A stretch of 5,014 bases of DNA from Pseudomonadota bacterium. GTDB taxonomy: Bacteria; Pseudomonadota; Gammaproteobacteria; Burkholderiales; Ferrovaceae. The notes under the pieces were generated by a model, which was given only the letters and a program-made list of their open reading frames with translations, was not told where the DNA came from and did not search any database. Where the stretch lies: positions 1 to 5,014 of the forward strand of contig JAJYQG010000097.1 in assembly GCA_021794775.1 (NCBI GenBank), read 5' to 3'. Below, piece after piece: positions 1-5,014 of the stretch (its first letter is position 1; every line of letters begins with the position of its first letter). Position numbers and translations under genes: made by a program.

Positions 1-762
1 TTCCGATCTGTGCTGGTGGACATCCGCGCCCGTCTCTTCGCGGGGCGCTGTCTGGCCTATTACGCGGCGCGTATGCTCGACGAAGCCCATGCCTTGTCCG
101 AGGGGGAAGCCAGAGCCCGTGCCCAACGGCGCTCCGACCTGTTGACGCCGCTGGTCAAGGGTTACTGCACCGAATTGGGGGTATGGGCGACCAGCGAAGC
201 GCTGCAGGTGTTTGGCGGTATGGGCTTCATTGAGGAAACCGGAGCCGCGCAACATTACCGTGATGCCCGCATCGCCCCCATCTATGAAGGAACGACGGGC
301 ATTCAGGCCAACGATCTGTTGGGGCGCAAGCTGTGGCGCGATCGCGGCATGGCGGTGCAGGAATTGCTGGAAGACATCGCCGCATCCTGGCAGGGATGTC
401 CCGACAGTGAACTGCTGGTGCCGTTGCGCGAAGGATGTCTTCTGGCGGCCCAGGCCACCGAACTGCTGTTGCGTCTGGGGCAGTCCGAGCAACGCCGCGC
501 CCTGGCTGTGGCCGTACCCTATCTCAACCTGATGGCAACTCTGGTGGCCTGCTGGTGGGCCTGGCGCAGCGCGGCGGTGGCTGAGGCCGGGCGCGGCACG
601 CTGGACCCCGCGTTTTATCTTCATGTGCAGAATATCGTATCATTTCACTCTGCTCCTGCATGGGAGCGCATGAAAGGTTGGGCGAAACAAGTCGCCCAGC
701 CGACGGGATCCCTGGAGGCTGCGGCGCATTATTTGGCCGGCCTGGATCCTGGCAATCGTTGA
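1..762 (+). CDS. Acyl-CoA dehydrogenase, long (about 600 aa) type, C-terminal part; 5' end outside window
   Basis: The frame is open from base 1 to the TGA at 760-762, giving 253 codons of a gene whose start lies upstream; the GTG at 10 is an internal valine. Acyl-CoA dehydrogenases are FAD enzymes that oxidise acyl-CoA to 2-enoyl-CoA and pass electrons to ETF. Seen here: the end of the helical C-terminal domain with the motif LQVFGGMGFIEE and then IYEGTTGIQAND, whose glutamate (codon 286-288) sits where the catalytic base lies in this family. A further helical region of about 140 residues follows, ending in FYLHVQNIVSFHSAPAWERM. That tail is characteristic of the FadE5-like subfamily with the extra C-terminal domain (PF12806 type) rather than the short 380-residue enzymes. 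The substrate cannot be told from this part. It lies 15 bases upstream of mtdA on the same strand, so co-transcription is possible. The ETF-QO at 2309-3949 would accept its electrons through ETF. Family call is secure; substrate unknown. Confidence 0.93.
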   Translation, partial: FRSVLVDIRARLFAGRCLAYYAARMLDEAHALSEGEARARAQRRSDLLTPLVKGYCTELGVWATSEALQVFGGMGFIEETGAAQHYRDARIAPIYEGTTGIQANDLLGRKLWRDRGMAVQELLEDIAASWQGCPDSELLVPLREGCLLAAQATELLLRLGQSEQRRALAVAVPYLNLMATLVACWWAWRSAAVAEAGRGTLDPAFYLHVQNIVSFHSAPAWERMKGWAKQVAQPTGSLEAAAHYLAGLDPGNR

Positions 763-777
763 TATCGGGATATTTTC

Positions 778-1641
778 ATGAAAAAACTGTTGGTTCAACT
801 GGACACGGATGTCCAGCCGTCGTTGTTCGACGCCGTGGTGGCCTACGATGGAGGGGCCGATCATGTCGTCTCTTACGGCGCCGTGACGCCGGATAATGTG
901 GCTGCCCTGGTTGAGGGCGCGATTTTTACCCGTGGTCCCAAGGATAAGAAAAATACCGCCCTGTTTGTCGGGGGCAGCCATTTGGCTGCGGGCGAAGCTT
1001 TGGTGCAAGCGATTCAACAGCGTTTCTTTGGGAATTTCCGGGTTTCGTTGATGCTCGACAGCAACGGGGCCAACACCACGGCCGCAGCTTGTGTGGCCTG
1101 GCTCGCCAAGGGCCGTTCGCTGCAAGGGTATAAAGCGGTGGTGCTGGGCGGGACGGGCCCCGTCGGGCAACGGGTGGCGGTGATGCTGAGTCAGGCCGGC
1201 GCTTCGGTGACCTTGACCGGGCGGCAACGGGATCGTACAGAACAGGTCTGCCATGCCATCCAGTCCCGTTTCGGCTTGATGGTGCAGGCCTTGGCCGCCC
1301 CTACGTTGGAAGATCGTGGGGAGGCCGTGCGTGGCGCCCAGGTGGTGGTGTCCACCGGTGCTGCCGGGGTATCGATGCTGACCGAAACCCAATGGAGCGA
1401 ACTGGACGAACTGGAACTGATTGCCGACGCCAACGCCTCTCCGCCCTTGGGCATCGAAGGCCTCGACATGATGGACAAAGCCACCTTGCGCCACGGCGCC
1501 CTGGCTTTTGGGCCTTTGGGGTTTGGGGCTTTGAAGCTGGCCCTGCACCGTGAATGCATTGCCCAATTGTTCGAATCCCATGACCAGGTTCTGGATGCCC
1601 GCGAGATTTTTGAGCGCGCTTGCCAGAAACTGGGCGCTTGA
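778..1641 (+). CDS. mtdA: NADP-dependent methylene-tetrahydrofolate / methylene-tetrahydromethanopterin dehydrogenase (MtdA)
   Basis: This 287-residue protein matches the length (about 288 aa) and, from memory, the text of Methylobacterium MtdA. The N-terminus KKLLVQLDTD, the stretch AYDGGADHV, TPDNV, the FVGG block, RFFG-FRVS and MLDSNGANTTAAA are all MtdA signatures. A Rossmann dinucleotide motif, GGTGPVG, sits at residues 124-130, followed by the strand VTLTGR. The C-terminal part has ADANASPPLGIEG and AFGPLGFGALKL. MtdA reversibly oxidises methylene-H4F (and methylene-H4MPT) to the methenyl form with NADP in the cytoplasm. It resembles MtdA much more than MtdB or FolD. The start is the ATG at 778, with a weak GGGA at 767-770 before it. 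The next gene, fchA, performs the following step, which supports the H4F-linked role. The gene sits 15 bases after the acyl-CoA dehydrogenase and no separate promoter is obvious. Cofactor preference is inferred from family. Confidence 0.94.
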   Translation: MKKLLVQLDTDVQPSLFDAVVAYDGGADHVVSYGAVTPDNVAALVEGAIFTRGPKDKKNTALFVGGSHLAAGEALVQAIQQRFFGNFRVSLMLDSNGANTTAAACVAWLAKGRSLQGYKAVVLGGTGPVGQRVAVMLSQAGASVTLTGRQRDRTEQVCHAIQSRFGLMVQALAAPTLEDRGEAVRGAQVVVSTGAAGVSMLTETQWSELDELELIADANASPPLGIEGLDMMDKATLRHGALAFGPLGFGALKLALHRECIAQLFESHDQVLDAREIFERACQKLGA

Positions 1642-1660
1642 CGTCATTCAAGCATTTTTC

Positions 1661-1666
1661 AAGGAG
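1661..1666 (+). promoter_or_regulatory. Ribosome binding site of fchA
   Basis: AAGGAG lies 7 bases before the ATG at 1674. It fixes that ATG as the start rather than the in-frame TTG at 1620 (inside mtdA) or the ATG at 1683, which lacks such a site. Confidence 0.8.
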
Positions 1667-1673
1667 TTTTTTC

Positions 1674-2297
1674 ATGCAGTCGATGAGTATTGAGCATTTT
1701 CTGGATCAATTGGCCAGCGCCGAACCGACCCCTGGCGGCGGTGCCGCCGCTGGGGTGATGGGGGCCATGGGGATGGGCTTGATCGCCATGGTGGCGCGGG
1801 TCACATTGGGGAAGAAGGGGCAGGAGGCTTGGGCGAGCGAACTGGAACAACAGGTTCAGGAATCCGATCGACTGCGCCAGCACTTTGCTGCGATGATCAG
1901 CGAGGATGCCAGGGCCTTCGAGGCCTTGATGCAGGCCTTCAAGTTGCCCAAGGACAGCGTCGAAGCCATCGATCATCGCGCCAGCACCATCCAGCGCGGC
2001 TATGAAGGCGCTACCGAGGTGCCGCTGGCCTGTATGCGCGCTTGCCTCGAAGGTTTGTTGCTGGCTCGGCGTTCGGCCGAACTGGGCCACCGTAACGTGC
2101 TCAGCGACACCGGCGTGGCCGTGCATGCGTTGATGGCAGCGTTCAAAAGCGCGGTGCTGAATGTGGAAATCAATGTCCCGGCGATCCGCGACGCTGCTTT
2201 TGTCGCTCAGGCGCAGCAAGCCGTGGTGCTCCTGACGCGCCAGGCTGAGGAAGAAGCGGCAGTGTCGTTGGAGCAGGTGGCCCGTCGTCTGGCCTGA
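1674..2297 (+). CDS. fchA: Methenyl-tetrahydrofolate cyclohydrolase (FchA, formiminotransferase-cyclodeaminase-like family)
   Basis: This 207-residue protein has the usual length of stand-alone FchA (about 205-210 aa). The family signature PTPGGGAAAG lies at residues 18-27, followed by a glycine/alanine-rich helix (MGAMGMGL). Further on come the helical core with SEDARAFEALMQAF, the EVPLACMRACLEGL segment, and SDTGVAVHALMAAFKSAVLNVEIN, all typical of the all-helical FTCD_C fold. The enzyme hydrolyses methenyl-H4F to 10-formyl-H4F in the cytoplasm; MtdA makes its substrate. In methylotrophs mtdA and fch are commonly adjacent, and together they substitute for bifunctional FolD. The ATG at 1674 is chosen because AAGGAG precedes it by 7 bases. 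It is 32 bases after the mtdA stop, so it is very likely in the same operon. It ends 11 bases before the stop of the convergent ETF-QO gene. Serine or histidine ammonia-lyase-associated cyclodeaminases share this fold, but the mtdA neighbour settles the function. Confidence 0.93.
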   Translation: MQSMSIEHFLDQLASAEPTPGGGAAAGVMGAMGMGLIAMVARVTLGKKGQEAWASELEQQVQESDRLRQHFAAMISEDARAFEALMQAFKLPKDSVEAIDHRASTIQRGYEGATEVPLACMRACLEGLLLARRSAELGHRNVLSDTGVAVHALMAAFKSAVLNVEINVPAIRDAAFVAQAQQAVVLLTRQAEEEAAVSLEQVARRLA

Positions 2298-2308
2298 TGC
2301 CTGATGGC

Positions 2309-3949
2309 TCAGAGCTTGGGGTATTGAGGGCCGCTACCCCCTTCGGGGGGTACCCAGCGAATGTTCTGGGCGGGGTCCTTGATGTCGCAGGTCTTGCAAT
2401 GAATGCAGTTGGCGGCGTTGATCTGAAGCCTTGGGCGGGTATTTTGGGGGTCGCGCACCAGTTCGTAGACGGCGGCGGGACAGTAGCGCGTTTCCGGACT
2501 GTCGTATTCGCTCCAATTGAGTGAGATGGCCAGCTCCGGTTGCTCCAGCTGCAGGTGCACCGGCTGGTTTTCCTCATGGGTGGTCTGGGTCAGGAACACC
2601 GAGGAACTGCGGTCGAAGGTGATACGTCCATCCGCTTTGGGATAAAGGATCGGGCGCATGGCTTTGGCCGGCTTGAGCTGTTGGTGATCGGCGCCATGAT
2701 GTTGCAGCGTCCACGGTGCCTTGCCGCGCCAGATCCAGCTGTCCCACGCAGCATGGGCCAGGCCGGCCCATAATCCGTGACGGAAGGCTGGGCGCAGGTT
2801 ACGCACGGCATGCAGCTCGGCTCCTACCCAGGACCCACGCAGCGCCGTTTCGTAGCCAAGGCATTCTGCTGGCGCGGAGTCGCTGCCGAGCAAAGGCCAC
2901 AGCGATTCGGCGGCCAGCATGCCGGACTTGAGGGCCGTGTGGCTACCCTTGATTTTGGCCACGTTCAGAAAGCCTGCGGCATCGCCCACCAACAGTCCGC
3001 CGGGGAAGCTCAGGCGCGGGATGGATTGCCAGCCGCCTTCGCTCAGGGCTCGGGCGCCATAAGCAATGCGCCGACCCCCTTGCAACAGCGGGAGCACCGC
3101 AGGATGGGTTTTGAAACGCTGAAATTCTTCAAATGGGCTGAGGTAGGGATTGGCGTAGTCCAGACCTACGACAAAACCGATCGAGACGCGGCGCTCATCG
3201 AGGTGGTAAATCCAGGAGCCTCCGTAGACGTCCGCATCCAGGGGCCAGCCTGCCGTATGGATCACAGTGCCGGGGCGATGCAGTGGGCTGGTCACTTCCC
3301 AGACTTCCTTGAGACCCAAGCCGTAGGTTTGTGGTTGGCAATCCCGTTCGAGCGTGTAGCGTTCCTTGATCAGGCGCGTCAGCGAGCCGCGGCAACCTTC
3401 GGCCAGCACTGTTTGCCGCGCATGCAGTTCCATGCCCGGTTGAAAGCGTGGGCCAGGTTCGCCATTGCGTTGCCGCCCGACATCGCCGGTGATGACGCCC
3501 TTAAGCGCGCCTTGGTCGTCGAAAAGGGGCTCGGTCGCGGCAAAACCTGGGTAGATTTCCACGCCCAGAGATTCGGCCTGGGCCGCCAGCCACTGGCAGA
3601 CTTCGCCCAGACTGACGATGTAATTGCCCTGGTTATGCAGGGAGGGGGGAATCGGCAAGGACCAGGAGCGTCGCTCCGTCAGCAGCCAGAAATGGTCTTG
3701 CGTGACAGGGGTCAGCAACGGGGCGCCCTGTTGGGCCCAATCGGGGAACAGTTCGGCCAGCGCGCGCGGCTCCATGACAGCCCCGGACAAAATATGGGCG
3801 CCGACTTCGGCACCTTTTTCGAGCACGCATACCGAAACATCGCGGCCGGCTGCCTGGGCCAGTTGCTTGAGGCGAATGGCGCAACCGAGACCGGAAGGAC
3901 CGGCCCCGACAATCACCACATCATAGGTCAGGCTATCGCGTTGGGGCAT
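2309..3949 (-). CDS. Electron transfer flavoprotein:ubiquinone oxidoreductase (ETF-QO / ETF dehydrogenase)
   Basis: This 546-residue protein has the normal length for bacterial ETF-QO. It moves electrons from reduced ETF through FAD and a 4Fe-4S cluster to ubiquinone, as a monotopic protein on the inner face of the cytoplasmic membrane. Seen: the N-terminal FAD-binding motif VVIVGAGPSGLG with GAGPSG at residues 15-20; LEKGAEVGAHILSGAVMEP; LVGDAAGFLNVAKIKG, which binds FAD late in the chain; and SGMLAAESL. At the C-terminus, YCPAAVYE and CIHCKTCDIKDP supply four cysteines at 490, 515, 518 and 521, with the 25-3-3 spacing of the mammalian enzyme's cluster ligands. There is no signal peptide. 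I chose the ATG at 3947-3949 because the FAD motif follows at the usual distance and a perfect TATAAT lies only 25 bases upstream. The longer frame from 4024 would begin before that promoter. The ETF subunits are not nearby. The gene stands alone on the minus strand, converging on fchA and diverging from rpoE. Confidence 0.96.
   Translation of the reverse strand: MPQRDSLTYDVVIVGAGPSGLGCAIRLKQLAQAAGRDVSVCVLEKGAEVGAHILSGAVMEPRALAELFPDWAQQGAPLLTPVTQDHFWLLTERRSWSLPIPPSLHNQGNYIVSLGEVCQWLAAQAESLGVEIYPGFAATEPLFDDQGALKGVITGDVGRQRNGEPGPRFQPGMELHARQTVLAEGCRGSLTRLIKERYTLERDCQPQTYGLGLKEVWEVTSPLHRPGTVIHTAGWPLDADVYGGSWIYHLDERRVSIGFVVGLDYANPYLSPFEEFQRFKTHPAVLPLLQGGRRIAYGARALSEGGWQSIPRLSFPGGLLVGDAAGFLNVAKIKGSHTALKSGMLAAESLWPLLGSDSAPAECLGYETALRGSWVGAELHAVRNLRPAFRHGLWAGLAHAAWDSWIWRGKAPWTLQHHGADHQQLKPAKAMRPILYPKADGRITFDRSSSVFLTQTTHEENQPVHLQLEQPELAISLNWSEYDSPETRYCPAAVYELVRDPQNTRPRLQINAANCIHCKTCDIKDPAQNIRWVPPEGGSGPQYPKL
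2335..2352 (+). terminator. Perfect hairpin with UUCG loop just past fchA; possible terminator or transcript end-stabiliser
   Basis: TACCCCC (2335-2341), loop TTCG (2342-2345) and GGGGGTA (2346-2352) form a perfect 7-bp stem closed by the very stable cUUCGg tetraloop in the plus-strand transcript. It begins 38 bases after the fchA stop. No T-tract follows, so it is not a canonical intrinsic terminator. It also lies inside the last codons of the convergent ETF-QO gene, where it encodes part of VPPEGGS. Its role is inferred from position and stability only. Confidence 0.35.
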
Positions 3950-3974
3950 GGTACTGTCTTCACTGAAAGGCTGG

Positions 3975-3980
3975 ATTATA
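3975..3980 (-). promoter_or_regulatory. Candidate -10 element (TATAAT) of the ETF-QO gene
   Basis: On the minus strand this reads TATAAT, a perfect sigma-70 -10 box, placing the transcript start near 3968 and leaving a leader of about 20 bases before the ATG at 3949. No good TTGACA-like -35 exists at 16-18 bases: the hexamer there is GCTGAT or close to it, and TTGGTT is only 12 bases away. There is no TGn extension. The promoter may therefore be weak or activator-dependent. Its -35 region overlaps the rpoE -35 element on the other strand. Confidence 0.55.
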
Positions 3981-3990
3981 CTCCGGTTAT

Positions 3991-4018
3991 GGAACCAATC
4001 AGCCCGAAAGCAGTCCAT
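3991..4018 (+). promoter_or_regulatory. Candidate sigma-E-type (autoregulated) promoter of rpoE
   Basis: GGAACCA at 3991-3997 and GTCCAT at 4013-4018 are separated by 15 bases. Known RpoE promoters follow GGAACTT, 15-16 bases, GTCTAA, so the -35 matches at GGAAC and the -10 at GTC with A at the fifth base. Transcription would start near 4024, giving a leader of about 34 bases. rpoE genes are often driven by their own sigma factor, which fits. Assigned by eye without a scored matrix. Confidence 0.5.
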
Positions 4019-4041
4019 CAGCATGAGTCGGGCATTTCTTG

Positions 4042-4049
4042 GGAGGTGA
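4042..4049 (+). promoter_or_regulatory. Strong extended Shine-Dalgarno sequence of rpoE
   Basis: GGAGGTGA is an eight-base perfect complement to the 16S rRNA tail, ending 8 bases before the ATG at 4058. It favours that start over the in-frame ATG at 4121, which has no visible ribosome binding site, and over the GTG at 4046, which lies within this site. Confidence 0.75.
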
Positions 4050-4057
4050 AACCCTTC

Positions 4058-4756
4058 ATGAGCACACCATCGAGCGCACGCGTGATATCGTTAACGGCGG
4101 TTCAACCGCCCCTGACATCCATGAAGGTTTCCAATCACGACAGCGCTGCAGCCGGAGCCGCTCCATCGGAGCGGGATCTCGATTACCAATTGGTGCTGCG
4201 CGCCCAACGGGGCGACAAGCTGGCCTTCGAGCTGCTGGTCAACAAGTACCAGCGCAAGTTGGCCCGTGTGGTCGGGCGCTTGATTCGTGATCCGGCCGAG
4301 ATCGAGGATGTTACCCAGGAAGCCTTCATCAAGGCTTACCGGGCCCTCGGGAATTTTCGTGGAGAATCGGCGTTTTACACTTGGCTGTATCGCATAGGGG
4401 TCAACACCGCCAAAAACTTCCTGATGCATCAGGGGCGCCGGGTGGCCTCCGTGGATTTGGAAGATGCCGAGTATTTCGACGGCAACGATCTGGTCGTGGA
4501 TGTCCACACACCCGAGGCCGAGTTGCTCAGTCGTGAAATCGCCGAAACGGTCAATGCGAGCATGGAGGCTTTGCCGGAAGAGTTGAAGAGTGCCATTCGG
4601 TTGCGTGAAATCGAGGGTATGTCTTATGAAGACATCGCCACGTTGATGAATTGTCCGATCGGAACGGTACGTTCGCGCATATTCCGGGCGCGTGAAGCCA
4701 TTGCCTTGAAACTGAAGCCTTTGCTCGATGCTTCGGGAGGGAAGAAAAGATGGTGA
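4058..4756 (+). CDS. rpoE: RNA polymerase sigma factor RpoE (ECF sigma-24 / AlgU type)
   Basis: From the ATG at 4058 this is 232 residues, somewhat longer than the 190-205 usual for RpoE because of about 40 extra residues rich in Ala, Ser and Pro before region 2. Region 2 runs from about residue 42 (DYQLVLRAQRGD) through DVTQEAFIKAYRAL near residue 84 and on to SAFYTWLYRIGVNTAKN, the -10 recognition and melting segment. A linker of about 50 acidic residues follows. Region 4 starts near LPEELKSAIRLREIEGMSY (about residue 172) and contains the helix-turn-helix CPIGTVRSRIFRAREAI, which reads the -35 element. The protein directs RNA polymerase to envelope-stress genes and is held inactive by a membrane anti-sigma factor. 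The wording is very close to beta/gammaproteobacterial RpoE. The start is set by GGAGGTGA at 4042-4049; ATG 4121 would give 211 residues. Its stop overlaps the start of the anti-sigma gene, implying translational coupling. A sigma-E-like promoter lies upstream. Confidence 0.95.
   Translation: MSTPSSARVISLTAVQPPLTSMKVSNHDSAAAGAAPSERDLDYQLVLRAQRGDKLAFELLVNKYQRKLARVVGRLIRDPAEIEDVTQEAFIKAYRALGNFRGESAFYTWLYRIGVNTAKNFLMHQGRRVASVDLEDAEYFDGNDLVVDVHTPEAELLSREIAETVNASMEALPEELKSAIRLREIEGMSYEDIATLMNCPIGTVRSRIFRAREAIALKLKPLLDASGGKKRW
4735..4740 (+). promoter_or_regulatory. Ribosome binding site of the anti-sigma factor gene, inside rpoE
   Basis: GGGAGG lies 9 bases before the ATG at 4750 and 15 bases before the in-frame ATG at 4756, so it favours the 4750 start. 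Confidence 0.6.
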
Positions 4757-5014
4757 TGAATCGGGATGATTGCGAATGCTTGTCGGCGGCCATGGATGGA
4801 GAGCTGGATCGGGATCTGGGTAAGTTCCTGGTCGAGCATCGACATGAAGACGATTTGAAAGATACCTGGTTTGCCTTTCATCTGATTGGCGATGTGCTGC
4901 GCGACGCCGCCATTCCGCAGACCCATGTCCATGCCAGGGTGGCGGAAGCCCTGCGCCAGGAGCCGGCCTACCTGCTGCCAGCTGGTGGCGCCGCTGTGGG
5001 CGCCGGGTCCAGGG
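4750..5014 (+). CDS. rseA: Sigma-E anti-sigma factor, RseA/MucA type, N-terminal 88 residues; 3' end outside window
   Basis: The frame starting at the ATG at 4750 stays open to the right edge (88 complete codons plus one base). RseA/MucA proteins hold RpoE at the cytoplasmic side of the inner membrane and are degraded by DegS/RseP-type proteases under envelope stress. Seen: LSAAMDGELD at residues 11-20, matching the family opening in which LSALMDGE is common; an acidic/histidine stretch; W40 followed by FHLIGDVLRD at 43-52, matching the conserved W-x-x-(Y/F)HLIGD segment that contacts the sigma factor; then ARVAEALRQEP at 62-72. The transmembrane helix and periplasmic domain would lie beyond the window. 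It has C8 and C10 but no HxxxCxxC zinc-anti-sigma motif. The start overlaps the last seven bases of rpoE (ATGGTGATG across the TGA at 4754-4756), so translation is probably coupled. The ATG at 4756 is an alternative start two residues later. Function rests on the motifs and the rpoE neighbour. Confidence 0.88.
   Translation, partial: MVMNRDDCECLSAAMDGELDRDLGKFLVEHRHEDDLKDTWFAFHLIGDVLRDAAIPQTHVHARVAEALRQEPAYLLPAGGAAVGAGSR

Noticed and set aside
730..777. A possible promoter for mtdA at the end of the acyl-CoA dehydrogenase gene.
   Set aside because: No -35/-10 pair with acceptable spacing could be found by eye; read-through from upstream is simpler.
640..1647. A 335-codon minus-strand open frame covering mtdA.
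   Set aside because: mtdA is complete and convincing on the plus strand; the antisense product is rich in His, Gln and Gly, as expected of a shadow frame, with no family resemblance.
1659..2219. A 186-codon minus-strand open frame covering fchA.
   Set aside because: It lies fully opposite a well-supported fchA and shows no recognisable motif.
2293..2306. Tandem CCTGATG repeat at the fchA stop.
   Set aside because: Only two 7-base copies, easily due to chance.
3950..4024. An upstream ATG at 4022-4024 that would lengthen ETF-QO by 25 residues.
   Set aside because: The extra residues resemble no ETF-QO N-terminus, and the segment spans the predicted TATAAT, so it would lie upstream of the transcript start.
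4023..4049. An eight-codon mini-ORF (MSRAFLGR) whose stop falls within the rpoE Shine-Dalgarno sequence, like a regulatory leader peptide.
   Set aside because: It has no ribosome binding site and begins almost at the predicted transcript start, so translation is unlikely.
2777..4057. A plus-strand frame open for 427 codons opposite the ETF-QO gene and continuous with rpoE, which could suggest a 659-residue fusion protein.
   Set aside because: The antisense translation has no recognisable domain, the true ETF-QO is intact on the other strand with all motifs, and rpoE has its own strong ribosome binding site. It is an open shadow of G+C-rich codon usage.

Overview
This G+C-rich window (roughly 60% by eye) carries six protein-coding genes, two of them cut by the window edges. 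No rRNA, tRNA, CRISPR array, insertion sequence or phage gene is visible. The proteins point to a proteobacterium, most likely beta or gamma, with a C1 (methylotrophic) metabolism. The RpoE and RseA-type proteins have the beta/gamma form, and the mtdA-fchA pair is typical of organisms that interconvert C1 units on tetrahydrofolate without relying on FolD. I cannot fix the genus from the sequence.

Layout. Positions 1-762 (+) hold the C-terminal part of a long-type acyl-CoA dehydrogenase. After a 15-base gap comes mtdA (778-1641, +), an NADP-dependent methylene-tetrahydrofolate/methylene-tetrahydromethanopterin dehydrogenase. After a further 32 bases comes fchA (1674-2297, +), methenyl-tetrahydrofolate cyclohydrolase. 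These three may be one transcription unit. Converging on fchA, with only 11 bases between the stop codons, is the gene for electron-transfer flavoprotein:ubiquinone oxidoreductase (2309-3949, -). A 108-base divergent intergenic region (3950-4057) separates it from rpoE (4058-4756, +), which overlaps the start of an rseA/mucA-type anti-sigma factor gene (4750 to beyond the right edge).

How the genes work together. MtdA and FchA catalyse consecutive steps between methylene-H4F, methenyl-H4F and formyl-H4F, so they form a metabolic module. The acyl-CoA dehydrogenase and ETF-QO are the two ends of the chain acyl-CoA -> dehydrogenase -> ETF -> ETF-QO -> quinone, but the ETF subunits are not in this window. 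RpoE and its anti-sigma factor form an envelope-stress regulatory pair.

The most noteworthy non-coding structure is the compact divergent promoter region. A sigma-E-like promoter for rpoE (GGAACCA, 15-base spacer, GTCCAT) faces a perfect TATAAT for the ETF-QO gene. A perfect 7-bp hairpin with a UUCG loop just past fchA is a second structure to check. I see no convincing novel defence or mobile system; this is largely ordinary core-metabolism and stress-regulation DNA.
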